A stretch of DNA of 64,000 nucleotides. Origin: Icerya purchasi. Taxonomy: Eukaryota; Arthropoda; Insecta; Hemiptera; Monophlebidae. The stretch is from positions 506,499,352 through 506,563,351 of the forward strand of contig CM077115.1 in assembly GCA_039619475.1 (NCBI GenBank), in the 5' to 3' direction. Shown piece after piece: positions 1-12,429 of this stretch. The position numbers were made by a program, and so were the translations under genes. The notes below the pieces were generated by a model. The model did not search any database. It was given only the letters and a program-made list of their open reading frames with translations, and was not told the DNA's origin. Position 1 is the first letter of the stretch. Each line of letters begins with the position of its first letter.

Positions 1-451
1 CTATCATCATCATTATTATTATAAGTAAATTAAGGAAATAAGAATCACTTAAAATAAAATAGAAATTAAATACTATGATAACTGAATGTTTGTTTCTTTC
101 TGTTTGCACAGTTTTTTTTGTCTATTTCAATGTTTGTTGATGCATATCACAGTTGATTTCCGGTTGTTTATGTTGATTTACTTTTAGTAAAACTCATTTT
201 TGAAAACCACAAATCAAAAACAGCGCAACTCGTTGTGCTATCATTAACGTTTGACTAAATTTTAAACTTTATACAAACTTACGTTGAAACACAATGATAT
301 TAAGTTTTTATGCGAGGAAATTTAAAATAAAATTATTCATTGACTTAATCTAGACAGCCGCATAGTGTTGGTCATAAATAGTTTCTAATGTGCATATGAA
401 GCCCCTAATCTTATGCGCCCGATAAAAGGTTTTTTCCCCAATTTATTTAAC

Positions 452-492
<41 letters not shown>

Positions 493-1740
493 GTTATTAT
501 TATTATTATTAATATTATGCAGGTTATAATCTAAAATAACTTCAGTATTGACAAAAAAGGGTGTTTAAGCTAATCGGTGAAAACAGTGGAGCGGAGCACA
601 GACGTGAGTATAATTTTCCTGATATTACTACACTGTATAAGGTCCAGATAATACTTTTCCTTGTACGAAATAGAAATGACTTGCGCAGAGATGGAATTTA
701 TGTAATAGGAATAATAATAAAAGGCATTTAATTTGATTATTGTTAAATATTATTACTACAATTTTAATTATTTTTTATTATTATCGTTACTGTCGCTAGC
801 GGTAGAGTGTCTTTTAATAAATTAAATACGGAAATAAGATTTTCAAGGGTGCGATTCTGTTCTTCCGAAATGCTGACGTACAAGAACTGTTTAGTCAATC
901 TGTTTTTATCAGAGGATCACAACAAAATACACGTTGTATAGACATGTGTACGGACAGGACCGTCGTAATCACAATGCAAACAGTTTTAGCAGGAGAGCAA
1001 ACTAAAATATGTCCATGCCACCTATTAAGAGTTTCAGATGGAACTCTCTATTCTCGCTTCTTCAGCAGCAGGGAGCTAGAATCGTTGTGCATTTGATGAT
1101 CTATTTCGCGGAAACCGGCCGAGTACAATGTGAGAAATTAAATTATCGGGCAGCTAGCTGACAGTTTGTGTAAGCAACATCTGCTTATTGTTCGATGATA
1201 ATTTAAACACCTTCTGTGGAATCAGTTCAAACAGCGAAAATGTCGTCTGATTTTTATCGTCATCTTTGCGAGTTGTCCCAGATTCCTCGTCCTCGTGGGC
1301 TTCTCGCAGCAGAAGCTGTGTTCTATAGACAGTTTCACATTGTCATCTTTCCGATAGTCGTCGTTCTGTTGTGAATCTGCAGGGGTGGTTATAGGAGCAC
1401 CACAAAGATTTACCAGTGCACACGCAGTTTTATCGCAAACAAACCGTATTATAAATAGACGAGATAATACTGAATGGACCCGATAGAGAGATAGTTCTGA
1501 CTCTATGAAAATATTTACGTTCTTAATCTGAATTCAGTATCAATTCTCATCATCCGCTACTATTTGACAGTCGTGTTTCTTTATTACCAGGTGCCACGAT
1601 GGAGAGTTCCATGAAAAATGCGACATTCTCGCGACATCATTATTTGTCGGCAAATTACTTAAAATTACTATTCGTTAAAGCGTAGAGCGATTTAATGATT
1701 ATAATAATCAGGGCCGTATCTGAGGGGTGGTTTTCAGGGT
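1..1740. other. AT-rich spacer, no gene recognised
   Basis: No open frame with protein-like composition and no recognisable domain was seen on either strand. The stretch holds a long TTA/TAT trinucleotide repeat at about 452-510 and ordinary AT-rich sequence. A CAGGGCCG start at 1709, resembling hAT-type transposon ends, is not matched by a second end. Confidence 0.6.
452..510. repeat. (TTA)n microsatellite
   Basis: About 59 bp of almost pure TTA repeats, interrupted by a TTG near 492 and imperfect at its right end. Confidence 0.9.
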
Positions 1741-1743
1741 TCA

Positions 1744-1758
1744 CCCCCCCCCCCCCCC
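1744..1758. repeat. poly-C tract (15 bp)
   Basis: An uninterrupted run of 15 C in an AT-rich setting. It is one of about nine G or C runs of 8 bp or more in the window. Confidence 0.9.
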
Positions 1759-1991
1759 ATCGCCTGAAATGTCTGTGAAATAATAACTGCTTGAATTAAA
1801 TGGACCGAAACTTAGAATAAATTTATAATATTTATTTTCAATTTTTGAAAAGAAAATTGAAATTTTTACGAATTCTACGGAGACGACTGTTTTTTATTTG
1901 TTTTTATTCTAGTGTTCAAATATTGCGTATACAATAATTGACTACAAGGCTTTAGTATACTATTTATAAATAAATATATTTCATGATAACA

Positions 1992-2000
1992 GACACACAC

Positions 2001-2053
<53 letters not shown>
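1992..2053. repeat. (AT)n microsatellite
   Basis: About 60 bp of AT dinucleotides broken by one ATGTAT, preceded by a short ACACAC run. The apparent reading frame through it (alternating Tyr and Ile) is a repeat artefact. Confidence 0.95.
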
Positions 2054-2057
<4 letters not shown>

Positions 2058-4740
2058 AAAATATTTTCGCAACCCCTTCCGAAATTGTATCGAATATTTT
2101 ATTATGCGTTTCTACGGCGTGGAAATGTAGCGAGTTATTAACGTTTTATTGGAATCCATTAAAAATAGGAAGGAATTTTTAATTTCAATCAATCGCTCTG
2201 CAAGTTCTAATAATGAACGAGTACAAGAGAGAACGGACTAAGCGGATTAATTTATATGTTTAAAAAATTCCTTTATAAGATGGAAAAACTGAAAAATCCA
2301 CGAGAATGTAAGTCGGCATCTCCTTTTCCTTTTCCTCAGCCGAAATATGACAAGTTCTTTACAATATTTACATTTGTATAGGATCTCATTGCGCCGTTCT
2401 TTCTATCGTAATATACAAACCATTTGCGGTATCTAATCTGACGTGCTGACGCAGCACTTTCTTCGACTGTATTCGTAATTTCTTTTTCGATTTCTTGTAA
2501 GCCTCTGCTTTTGCTGATTTTGTCTGTCCACGGTATTCATTCTGCGTCACTTCATGTTCCCGCTTTTGTCTGAAATGCTTTCCGATTCGGACAAAAGTGT
2601 TCATACATCTCATCCGTTCGTTAACTAACACACATTTTTTCATTGGTAAATAATCTCACGCTTTCCTCGAAGATATTCTCGACGAATGGCTCTTTTCACT
2701 TCTCCCAAAAACGTCATAATTTCGGAATCAAATTGCCTCGAGCTGTTTGTTTTTACTGCAGTTGAGGTTACGTTTTGTATTTTTATTGATGAATCATTTT
2801 TTTCGAATTATATATCGTTTGTTCAAAGATTGCTCTCAAGTTGTATCGCATTTTAGTACCGTCTGGATACTTTTTTGCGGTCTTCATCAATTTTTCCTTC
2901 ATGGTTACGAATAATATTTTTCGATTCCGTTTGTACCCTTTCTACACCAATATAAAATTACTGCTGATTCGATAACTTGAGTGTTCTTAGTGCTCTTTAC
3001 AGGTTTCCCCTTATTTTGTCTAAAACCAGAAAACGATCGTTTCACAGGTGTATTTTTTGCCGGTTTTTATGAATCTTTTACGTATAATTATTTTCGTTGA
3101 TGGATATGTCAAAAAATTTTTGTCGCTTTTTGAATTCATCTGTTGGTTTTCTTATTTTTTGATTATTATTACATTTTACGTGAAATCTTTTAGGGCTATC
3201 ATATTTGTGATATAATTTGACTTACATATCGGTTACTCTATAATATTTTAGATCACTAATTGCTCGCATTCCTTTCTTAAAATATTAAACCTTTTATCAT
3301 CCGTATTTGTCGCATTTTGCAAACAATTTAAGGCTACTCTACATTCTATCCATCTATAATTTTCTTCCGATAAACCCTATCCTCGGACGTTATCATTTCT
3401 CCTCCTTTTTGTTTATTCGTTTTGGATTAACGTGTTTCTCCTATATCCTTACAGGTTTGTTGATCATAGTTTTTTTGTTTTTGCTTTCTTCATTTCTCTG
3501 TTTTTTATTTATTATTTAGTTTCAAACTTTTTTTGAAAATATCCCAGTTATTAAATATTTAGCAAGCCGGTGGTTCCTTTTCTGTAACTTCTTTAATTTT
3601 TTCCAATTATCCGACGCTTTTTTTTTTTTTTTTTTTTTTTATCTTTTGTCGATTTCTGCTGCAATTTCGCTTCCATTATTAAATTAGGCTAATTTAAGAA
3701 TTTCATGAATTATCCCCCCGCCTTCTTTTTATATAACATTTTTTCTTTCCCAATTTACTTCGTTTCGAGCGTTAACAAAAATATCTCCTCATGAGTGTAT
3801 TATGGGTCAGCTTTTGAATTTGATGTAATTTTTCGATTTTTATATTTTTTTTGATCATAATATTGCTTTTCCTATCTCCAGAATTTTTACTTCTATTTTT
3901 GGTTTTTGGAGATAACCCTCTCAGTGTTGAATCATCTTTCTTCTAAACCGAAATTACTGAAGTTTCTTGACTCACCAGTTTTCCATTATAATCGAATTTT
4001 CCTTTTTTTTTTTTTATTCTTATATTCATCAGAATACTGCATGTTTTCTATTTTCGCGTCAAGTATTCCCGCCACAGTTGTTGTATAATATTTTTTAGCT
4101 TTTCTGGTTGTACCATGATTATTTTTTCACGTTGTTTGTTTTTTTTTCTTTATAAAAGACTAATACCACTCAAACTTGTATTTTCCCCCTCTACAATTGT
4201 ATCGGCTCTTGCTTAAGGCATCTATTTTTAACCTCGCCATTTGCAGTTTTTTCTAATTTTCAAATTCTTCTTCCGCAAGTTATTATTAAGCACGGTGTAC
4301 AGCTTTGTCCTCTTCTAGAGGAGTTTTTCATGCCGATGAGACATGTGGCAGGAATCGAGCCATTCTCAATTTGCCCTAATTGGTATATGTCGAAGTATGC
4401 ATTGGCAGGTTGCGTTTATTTTTTTCTGTTCAGTCTCGGGGGGAATATAGACACATACACACACAATAAAGTGAGTTGAATGTGCATATAGTGACTGCGG
4501 CAACCAGGGGGTGGATATTTGAAACGAAATTTTGATGCTCTACCACACTTACATTATTCTGAACAGAGTTTGCAGCGTTTTTAATAACAACAATTCATCT
4601 TGTAATTGCCGCTTTCTAACATTAGACATATATAAACAAGATTTGTCAAGCATGTGATGTTTCGTGTGTTAACATTAAATTCAAAAAAAAAAAAAAAAAA
4701 CATTTTTCCTATTCTAAAAGTAGCAGTCACGTCAAGTGTA
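2054..4740. other. T-rich spacer, no gene recognised
   Basis: Only short hydrophobic open frames, produced by T-richness, occur here. A minus-strand frame at 2386-2643 (85 codons, Lys/Arg-rich) has no motif I recognise. There is a T run of 23 at 3618-3640 and an A run near 4682-4700. The pyrimidine-rich plus strand at about 3250-4300 resembles the LINE family described below, but no diagnostic motif could be matched, so no call is made. Confidence 0.5.
3618..3640. repeat. poly-T tract (23 bp)
   Basis: Uninterrupted run of T on the plus strand. Confidence 0.9.
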
Positions 4741-4759
4741 CGCGCGTCTACTGAAAATA

Positions 4760-5440
4760 TGGATATTGAAAACTGAGGAAAAAGAAAAACTGACTTCGAA
4801 TCTTTGTGCCATCAGGGGAAACGGTGGATGAATCGAAGATTGAATAGGAGAAAAAAAGAAGAGCTATTCAGATACGTAATCAGCGTCGTGTATGAAGTTT
4901 GAAGAGGACAGAATGGAAATGACGCGAGAAAAAACCGGAAAAGCGAAGAAGGAAAAAATAAACTGGAACGTCGCATTGAAGGAAACCGCCTCCAAAAAAA
5001 CAAAAAAAAAACAAAAGGAAATGAACAGGTAAAAGGAATCAAGAATAAAGGATGAGGAGGAAGAGTGAACAATATAGAGAGTTTAGAATGATTAACGGTA
5101 CTAATATTGTTGGATGAGAATAGACAAATGTGAATCAGAAAACGTATGAGAAAAATGTCAATGTCTGTGTAACGGGAAGATCGAAGATAGGCCTGCGGAA
5201 AATTCGATAACGTTAAAAACAAGAGATTTCACGAGGATAACCTTCGACGTCGAATATGGAACGGAAAAAGGAAATTCGTAGCATTGAGGAAAACACCTTT
5301 CAGTATAGGCTGTAAAATATTTAAAGGAAAAAACAGCTTGGCGTATGTAAATATGTCCATCTCTCACGATGCTGAGTAAGATTGGGCAGCAGAAGTTAAA
5401 ATGTACTTTTTTGATGAAATCATTGTAGACAAGAAGAGAA
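4760..5440 (-). pseudogene. RNase-H-type LINE, 3' fragment (copy 1)
   Basis: The minus strand encodes broken remains of the end of a non-LTR retrotransposon ORF2. Around 5300-5230 the peptide LRISFFRSIFDVEGYP matches the RNase H segment of the copy at 40.6-42.4 kb (ESFRLPFFLSIF...). Around 4960-4880 the residues SLFRFFLASFPFCP followed by HDADYVSE correspond to the terminal zinc-motif region, given as LPASSFRFSMSSSPFC...CDTNHIFFEC in the copy at 8.1 kb. Several frameshifts and stops separate these pieces, so no protein is made. The coding strand is strongly pyrimidine-rich, a trait shared by all copies of this family here. Assignment rests on cross-comparison within the window and is moderately sure; the edges are approximate. 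Confidence 0.5.
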
Positions 5441-6260
5441 TAGAGGGGGGAAAAAGAGGCAAAAGAAATGCGACGTTAGTGTACTGAAACATTTACAGCG
5501 ATAACTAATAATGAAATGATTTTCGGAACTACTAACCGTGTTATATAGCATTATTCGCTTCTTACAATTATGGAATCGTTTACACCTCGTATCGGAAAAT
5601 TTCAATGGCCGGGAATTAATAGAAGATTAGAATAAAAATATACAGTTAGATCCAAAAATCCTGCTACAGGCAGATAAAAAATTTTTTTTTTCTTTTTGCT
5701 TTTTTGCTGGTGGGACAAATGAGAGCTCTAGCCAGAAGCAAACTGAAAGGAAATAACTGTTGGGGTTATATCATATTTAAGATTTGGCTATTCGGTCAGA
5801 TATTGGCACGACTGAAAGAGAAACAAATTGCTATACAGTATACGGGGCAAGAGAGGATGGTATGGGGGTTTTAGACGCGATAGACAGAAGTGATGTGAGC
5901 ACCCGAAGAAGGTATGATCAGCGTCGTACAGTATGTTTTGATTGGCCAGTGTAGGGAAATCAGGGAATAATACCGGGAATATTTAAAAAAAAAACAGCGC
6001 GCAATTAAGATTGAAATTCGAACTGTTTCGGTATATTATATGGTTTTTTTTTTCCCGATGGGAAATAACTTTTTTTCTTTATAGCGAGCATGCTTACGCT
6101 GTATAACACGCACTCTTATACAGCCTATAATTGATATAAAAATGTAATCACCGGTAGCAAATCGGCATTTTCGCATTTTCTCAGGGTAAATAAATAAAAG
6201 TTGGCTTTTCGCCGAATTAGCAGAAAAGGAAGAGAACCTGTGTTGACCAATTGTCTCCAG
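5440..6260. other. AT-rich spacer
   Basis: No gene seen. This stretch may contain more upstream LINE sequence on the minus strand, but it is too decayed to align by eye. Confidence 0.5.
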
Positions 6261-6261
6261 A

Positions 6262-7320
6262 ACGGGTCACCCTCTTTCGGGCGCGATCGATCGGGCGCGA
6301 TTTATCGGGCGCGTCTCTATCGGGCGCAGCCTCTTTCGGGAGCAGGCGAGCTCAGACCTTTTTACAGACCACCTATGGTGATTTTCAGGTATCATCCGTT
6401 AAACGTTGTCATCTGTGTTAGTGAGAAATACGAGTTACCAAATACTGCTATCAGAAATTCGGTCCAAAAAATACCGTTCTTCGTTAACGATTTAGTTTTT
6501 CCGCGCGTATAGCATGTTATATATGCATAAATATATATATAATCACAAAACACATATTTTACATGATTTTATTTGGTTATTCGCTTTTTTAAATTATTTT
6601 ATATATTTTTTTTTTTTTTTTTGAAATTACGACTTCAGCGTGAAATACTCATAAACAGACTTTCGCGATGTAAATTTAAGAGTTCTGTTAGCAATAGTGA
6701 TACGAAACGGACGAAAATTATTAATATTAATAATCGGTCAAATGCATTGTCGGGTTTCTTCATTTTTTTTTTTGCTAATGTATAGTCAACCGTATTTAAA
6801 AAATTACAAACTATCAACTCTACGTCATTTAAAGTGTAACATAACTGGATCGAATTTGCTTCTGATATATATTCCTTATATTATCTTTCTATTTTTATTC
6901 GTATCTAGCAAATTTATTTGAGAACCGTTTATTGAAGTTTTTTCTGTTATCTATAATTTTAATTATATATTTAATTCCTTGACGAATCAACCCTGGTTTC
7001 AAAAATATATCGAAAAAGACAAACAAAGGCGCGAAAGTTTTTAAACATAAACACATTTATGTTAATACTGGGCGAGAAATATATACGATATTACAAATTA
7101 AAAATTAAATATCTTTGCTTTTAATTTAATATTATGTAAACGTAAATTACGGTAATCTTTAAATTAACTCACAGAATGTTCAGTACGTGAAACCTCCTGC
7201 TCGGCTAACCTTTTTTTTTTCTTTTAGTTCGTTTAGAAAAATTTCCTATCTTCAAAACACTGGACTAATATTATTTTCATAAAAATTTTAATAAAGCCAA
7301 TAAGCAAGAAACTTTTCTTG
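6262..7320 (+). mobile_element. Unclassified ~1.1 kb repeat, copy A
   Basis: This segment matches the reverse complement of 11265-12400 along almost its whole length with scattered substitutions. It begins with a GC-rich array of CGGGCGC units (6271-6345), continues through a unique AT-rich body (a stretch near 6365-6515 is almost identical between copies) and ends near a shared AAAGCCAATAAGCAAGAA-type sequence. No open frame with recognisable protein and no terminal inverted repeat was seen, so it behaves as a non-autonomous interspersed repeat of unknown class. A Helitron-like or other non-TIR origin is possible; the clade is unproven. Confidence 0.75.
6271..6345 (+). repeat. CGGGCGC subterminal array in copy A
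   Basis: Five spaced units of the form T(T/A)TCGGGCGC, about 13-16 bp apart, separated by GATCGAT-like spacers. The sister copy at 12254-12382 carries about nine units, so the array varies in length between copies. Confidence 0.8.
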
Positions 7321-7900
7321 TTTTGTCTAATAATAAAGCGAGCGGCTCATAAAAAAATAATAATAATTAGAAAAATCGACTTGGTAATACTTGATGCACG
7401 TTTTGTAAGGAAAAAGAAAAAAGTAAAGAAGTAAGTTGAGAACAAAAGCGATTAAGTAATTTTCCACTGTGAAATAGTGTTTAATAAAAAAAGGAAGAGA
7501 ACCGTCAATGGCTACAACCACTTTGTAATTTACATGTTTGTTAGTTACAAAACGCGTTTTAACCGATTTTTTTCTTTTAAAATTTCGTTTTTTTACTAAC
7601 TTATCACACTAAATTGCAATAATACTTTCTAAATATTGTCAGTTCAGGTGGGTTGGATTTGAGTAACACAAAGCTTTAAAAGGAATAATTCGCAGGTATT
7701 CGTTATTCGAATCATCGTTCTTTTAATTTACATTAAATATTTATAATAATAACCTTTTTGTCTTCTGTTTCTCATCACGATTACTAAAGGTTTTTTGGTT
7801 TTATTTCGAAAAAAAAAATTCTTTAGTGACGGTAGTGAATAATATGAAAGAAGCTGCTTATTGGTAATGACTGCAAAACCTAAATGAGAATTACCTTTTT
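7320..7900. other. AT-rich spacer
   Basis: No gene or recognisable element seen between repeat copy A and the LINE fragment. Confidence 0.55.
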
Positions 7901-7904
7901 CGAC

Positions 7905-8390
7905 CTCAGTCTTATTTATTTATTTAGTCACGTCAATCAAGGACCTCCATCGTAGACGATGGCACGATAGTTATCCTCTTTTATTCTCGAATCCTGAATC
8001 TTTCTACCTTAGCATCCAAACCCATCCTCCTCCGTACCCTTGGTACCTTGACTTCCCTCATCTCTCGCGCTTTCTTATCTCTTCTATTTGCAGGCTTCGT
8101 CTAGATCATAGTCGTCTTCCGGCATCTTCTTTTCGCTTTTCTATGTCCTCTTCTCCTTTTTGTTCCTTCCATCCGGATGATTCCGATCTAATCTGTGACA
8201 CAAATCACATCTTCTTTGAATGCGCGTCTATATCTACAGAACGCTCTCACTTCTATAGGCAACTCCCGAAACTCGGTTTGCCTACTCCATATAGTGCTTC
8301 CTTTATTCTTTCCTTTCCATCTCCGGCAATCATTGCTATTATAGCGTCCTTCATATCTTCTATTTGCAGTAATATTCAATTTTAATCAGT
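7905..8390 (+). pseudogene. RNase-H-type LINE, 3' end (copy 2)
   Basis: The C-terminal tail of a non-LTR retrotransposon ORF2. In one frame at about 8095-8385 it reads RLRLDHSRLPASSFRF, then SSPFCSFHPDDSDLICDTNH and IFFECASISTERSHFYRQL. This is the usual order after the RNase H domain: an R-L-R-x-x-H-x-x-L-P motif, then a Cys...His...Cys zinc-binding motif. Upstream (7990-8090) the linker HPPPYPWYLDFPHLSRAFLS is in another frame, so at least one frameshift is present. The last frame ends with a stop at 8383-8385. Copy boundaries are approximate and no poly-A tail is clear. This is the best preserved tail of the family and serves as the reference for the minus-strand copies. Confidence 0.75.
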
Positions 8391-10930
8391 TTCTCCCTCT
8401 CTCTCACTAACACAAAATTATGCAGCGTAATGCCCTCGACTGGCGATCCCAAAAAAAAAAAAAGGACCTTTACCCGGTTTGCAATTCGATACTTATGATG
8501 TGTTGTTGCAAATACAAAATTATCCGTACGCTTGCTTGTTTTCTTTTTGTATTTGCTGAACAGAAAAGTCCCGTTGAGGCAAAATGTGATCAAAAATGAG
8601 CACGATCGTCTATTTGTTTTTAGATAGTTATTTCATTAATTTATTCAGAATGATTCGTCAGTTAGCCTTTGTATGTTTGCTTTTATTTTTGTTCGAATCC
8701 TTTAGGTTGCTTTTTCGGATTTAACCTCAGTTGGCCTAAAAGTAAAACGCACAGAAAGAAAAAAATGTTTAATATTTATGAAAAAATGAACTTGCTCCTG
8801 CATGCATGTTTTGTGGTAAACGAAAACATAAAATGTCGCATGAAGTAGGCACGAAAGAGAGAAGAGGATAAATTTTAAACATATTTATAAGAAAAATAAT
8901 ATTCTAGTCCGTCGTTTTTTTTTGTTTCTTTTTTTCACATACGGCTTAAACACAACTGTGCCGATATCAAACTGAGCCTGTTAAATTAGCTTACAGCATA
9001 CTACACAAATTACAATGTTTGGTCGTTTAGTAATAACTGAAATTTTCAAAAACCACAAAAATTGGAACAATATCCTCATTATTCTTCGATAAGGAATCAA
9101 TCTTTCTTATATGAAATGGATACAATTTTATTTAATAAATAGGTATTTTCTGTAACACGCATAAACAATATTTAAGTTACCAACAATTTGAAACCTATAG
9201 TATGTATTGCGATAAAACTGTCGCAAAAAAATTATCCCCCCTTTCCGCAGGAATGATAATTTCTCAAACTATATATACCTGCAAGGTACAAGGAGTGTTC
9301 ATACAACTAGTCGAATTAGAAATTATGTTTTTCCTCTTTCAGGTTTTCCCAACAAAATAAGAGTTTGCAATTATAATATAATAATAATAACATTAATTAC
9401 AAATATAGAAATAAACGATTTCGAAATCTTACATATAAGTAATAATAATAGTACCTATAATACATGCAAACACTAAAGGTAACTAATTACTTTATGTGGT
9501 ACACCACGAAGATAATCTTCAAGCTGGAGGTGATTATAATTTGTTGCGACTTTCAACAAACGTTTGTCACAATCGACATATTTCTTTTTTTTTACTCAAT
9601 TACTTTTATCAATAAGATTATGTTTTCTTTATTTTGTTGATATTATATCACGTTCATAGACGAATGACAGAAACCATTATATGTCAACATCCTTTTTTTT
9701 TTCGGAACAGAAAAGTAAAAATAACAATAATGGCATGTTTTACACGCATTTATTGTACATTTTGTTATGTTCTTCTGTTAGGAAAATTAACCATTTTCTT
9801 AGAAATTTAAAACCGAATAGCCAATAGTACGGGTTATGAACAATGCAAGTAAATAAATTTCACCTCTTATGAAGCTATTCAGGATTTGGTAAAATAAACA
9901 AACTAAAGCAGTACACTTATTTACAGAAAACAGTTTCATTCGTTAATTCTCCGTACTACGGTCATCATTAAGAATAGCCTATTCGAAAAATATTCTAGTA
10001 ATTCTTCTTCCGCCGAAATAATAACAACTGCTTTACAATAAAGTTATGGTCAATTCCAAGAAAAATATACGATTTTTTCCATGACGATTTTATCACTTTT
10101 GCTTCTTCTTTTATCCCTACGGATTCGCATATTTGTAAAATATTCGAGGTCCTATTCATTACCTCTTTTCAGTCACTCGCAGGAAATCTCCCATGGTGAG
10201 AACCGAACCGACAAAAAAATTGACGCCCGTTTGAGAAATATGAGCAGTTTACAATATATCCATAAAATTATTTTCCGCATATATGCTTTTAGTGCTGTTG
10301 TATTTTTTAGGAATACTCACTAGCGATCACTATTTACCTGATTTCTAAAATAATTACATATAACGGTTATAAAACAAATATATACTTTTAAGAATGTCAA
10401 ATATTTGTTTAAAAATCGGAAAATTTTTGTTACTTAGTTATGTTAATTTTATTACTAATGTTTTTGCATGTTTTAAAAATGAATTTTGGTTTATGTAGGT
10501 CACATTTCACAGTAATAAGAAAAACAGATTCCAAGTAATTAATCCGTGTTACATAACGTGCATGATTAAATATCTAGCTCTAAAATATTTATTTTTGAGG
10601 TAACTAGATTTTAGAAAAAATAAATAAATGAATAAAAAATAAATAAAATATAATTTTATCGCAAATACAGCAAAGTGGTTGAGCATAATGGTTGATTAAA
10701 TCATTTTGCAATGTAAAAGTATCTCATATATTTACAGTTTGCCACTTCATTCACGTGTTTATAAATATTAGCGTTCCCTCAATTGTCCAAATTCGACCAT
10801 AATTATCATTAAAAATTTTAGAAAAATATATATAAATTTGTATATTTCCAAAATTTATTTCCCACTTTTATACATTAGTTCATTATTACTTGAGAACATA
10901 TACTTTTATATGTACTTTCAATACAAAAAT
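8390..10930. other. AT-rich spacer
   Basis: No gene seen. Only short open frames (for example 10081-10323) of ordinary composition occur. No repeat shared with the rest of the window was recognised. Confidence 0.55.
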
Positions 10931-10931
10931 T

Positions 10932-11195
10932 AAATGATACCTTAAGATTTAGTACATTGTAAAAAAGCCAATAATGATGATTATTAAGAAAAATTAAAAC
11001 ATTTCAATAAGAACAGATTTACTGGCTGCAGCGATTTCCTTTTTCACTTTTTTTATTACATTTTTATTTAAATACGAAAAAAAAAGTATAACTGTTTCCA
11101 AAATTTTGTGTACTGATAGCTCTAAAGATCATCAATACAGTGGAGAAGAAGGTACTGAACTGTTTTGTCTTTGCCTATTTATATACAGAAGAAGA
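10932..11195 (+). repeat. Second inverted repeat family, copy 1
   Basis: About 260 bp matching the reverse complement of 17066-17344. Shared landmarks in order are a TTTAGTACATT, AATAATGATGATTAT, AATAAGAACAGATTTACT, AACTGTTTCCAAAATT and TACTGAACTGTTTTGTC. The pair is clearly related, with scattered substitutions and small gaps. No coding potential. Unclassified; it ends about 70 bp before the 1.1 kb repeat copy B begins. Confidence 0.75.
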
Positions 11196-11264
11196 TTATC
11201 CATTATTTTTAAAAAGGATATCCCGCAGTGCATTTATCGGGAATATTGAAACAAATTCAAGGTT

Positions 11265-12036
11265 TGAAAGCTTCTTCCTTATTGGCTTTTTTAAAATTTT
11301 TACGAAAATAATATTAGTTCAGTGTTTTGAAGATTTAAAATTTTTCTAAATGAACTAAAAGAAAAAAAAAAGAGGTTAGCCGGGCAGGATGTTTCATGTA
11401 CTGAACATTCTGTGAGTTAATTTAAAGATTACCATAATTTACATTTACATAATATTAAATTCAAAACAAAGATATTTAATTATTAATTTGAAATATCGTA
11501 TATATTTCTCGCCCAGTATTAACATAAATGTGTTTATGTTTAAAAATTTTTGCGCCTTTGCTTGTCTTTTTCGATATTTTTTTGAAACCAGGGTTGATTC
11601 GTCAAGGAATTAAATATATAATTAAAATCATAGATAACAGAAAAAACTTCAATAAACGTATCCTCAAAAAAAAATTTTCTAGATACGAATAAAAAAGAAA
11701 GATAATATAAGGAATATGTATCAAAAGCAAATTCAGTCCAGTTATGTTACACTTTAAATGACGTAGAGTTGATAGTTTGTAATTTTTTAAATACGGTTGA
11801 CTATACGCTAGCAAAAAAAAAAAAAAAATGAAGAAAACCGACAATTCATTTGACCGATTGTTAATATTATTAATTTTCGTCCGTTTCGTATCACTATTGC
11901 TAACAGAACTCTTAAATTTACATCGCGAAAGTCTGTTTATCAGTATTTCACACTGAAGTCGTTATTCCAAAAAAAATAGAAAATATTTTAAAAAAGTGAA
12001 TAACCAAATAAAATCATGTAAAATATGTGTTTTGTG

Positions 12037-12071
<35 letters not shown>

Positions 12072-12400
12072 GCATATATAACATGCCATACGCGCGGGAA
12101 AACTAAATCGTTAACGAAGAACGGTATTTTTTGGACGGAATTTCTGATAGCAGTATTTGGTAACTCGTGTTTCTCACTAACACAGATGATAACGTTTAAC
12201 GGATGATACCTGAAAATCACCATAGGCGGTCTATAAAAGGTCTGAGTTCGCCTGCGCCCGAAAGAGGCTGCGCCCGATAGAGTCTGCGCCCGATAGAGTC
12301 GCGCCCGCTTTTTCGCGCCCGATCGATCGCGCCCGAAAGATCACGCCCGATCGATCGCGCCCGAAAGATCACGCCCGAAAGAGCGGTCCCCTCCAGAACT
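11265..12400 (-). mobile_element. Unclassified ~1.1 kb repeat, copy B
   Basis: Reverse-oriented sister of 6262-7320. Shared blocks run in exactly inverted order: AATATTAGTTCAGTGTTTTG (cf. 7260), TGAACATTCTGTGAGTTAAT, the ATGATACCTGAAAATCACC block near 12200, then the GCGCCCGA array at 12254-12382. An (AT)n run at 12040-12067 sits where copy A has only a short AT stretch. It is non-coding apart from incidental frames. Orientation and spacing make it the partner arm of a ~4 kb-loop inverted repeat. Confidence 0.75.
12254..12382 (-). repeat. GCGCCCGA array in copy B
   Basis: About nine spaced (G)CGCCCGA units separated by AAGAGGCT, TAGAGTCT, TCGATC or AAGATCA-type spacers; higher-order alternation of the last two spacers is visible. 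Confidence 0.85.
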
Positions 12401-12429
12401 CCCGCTGAATGCATCCCTCTCTTCGAGGT

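Noticed and set aside
135..175. TATCACAG word resembling the miR-2/13 seed
   Set aside because: The following bases differ from the family and no flanking hairpin is visible.
1709..1760. hAT-like terminus CAGGGCCGTATCTGAGGGG
   Set aside because: Only one end is visible; no matching inverted end or target duplication was found downstream.
1875..2072. Open frame of alternating Tyr/Ile on the minus strand
   Set aside because: Produced entirely by the (AT)n microsatellite.
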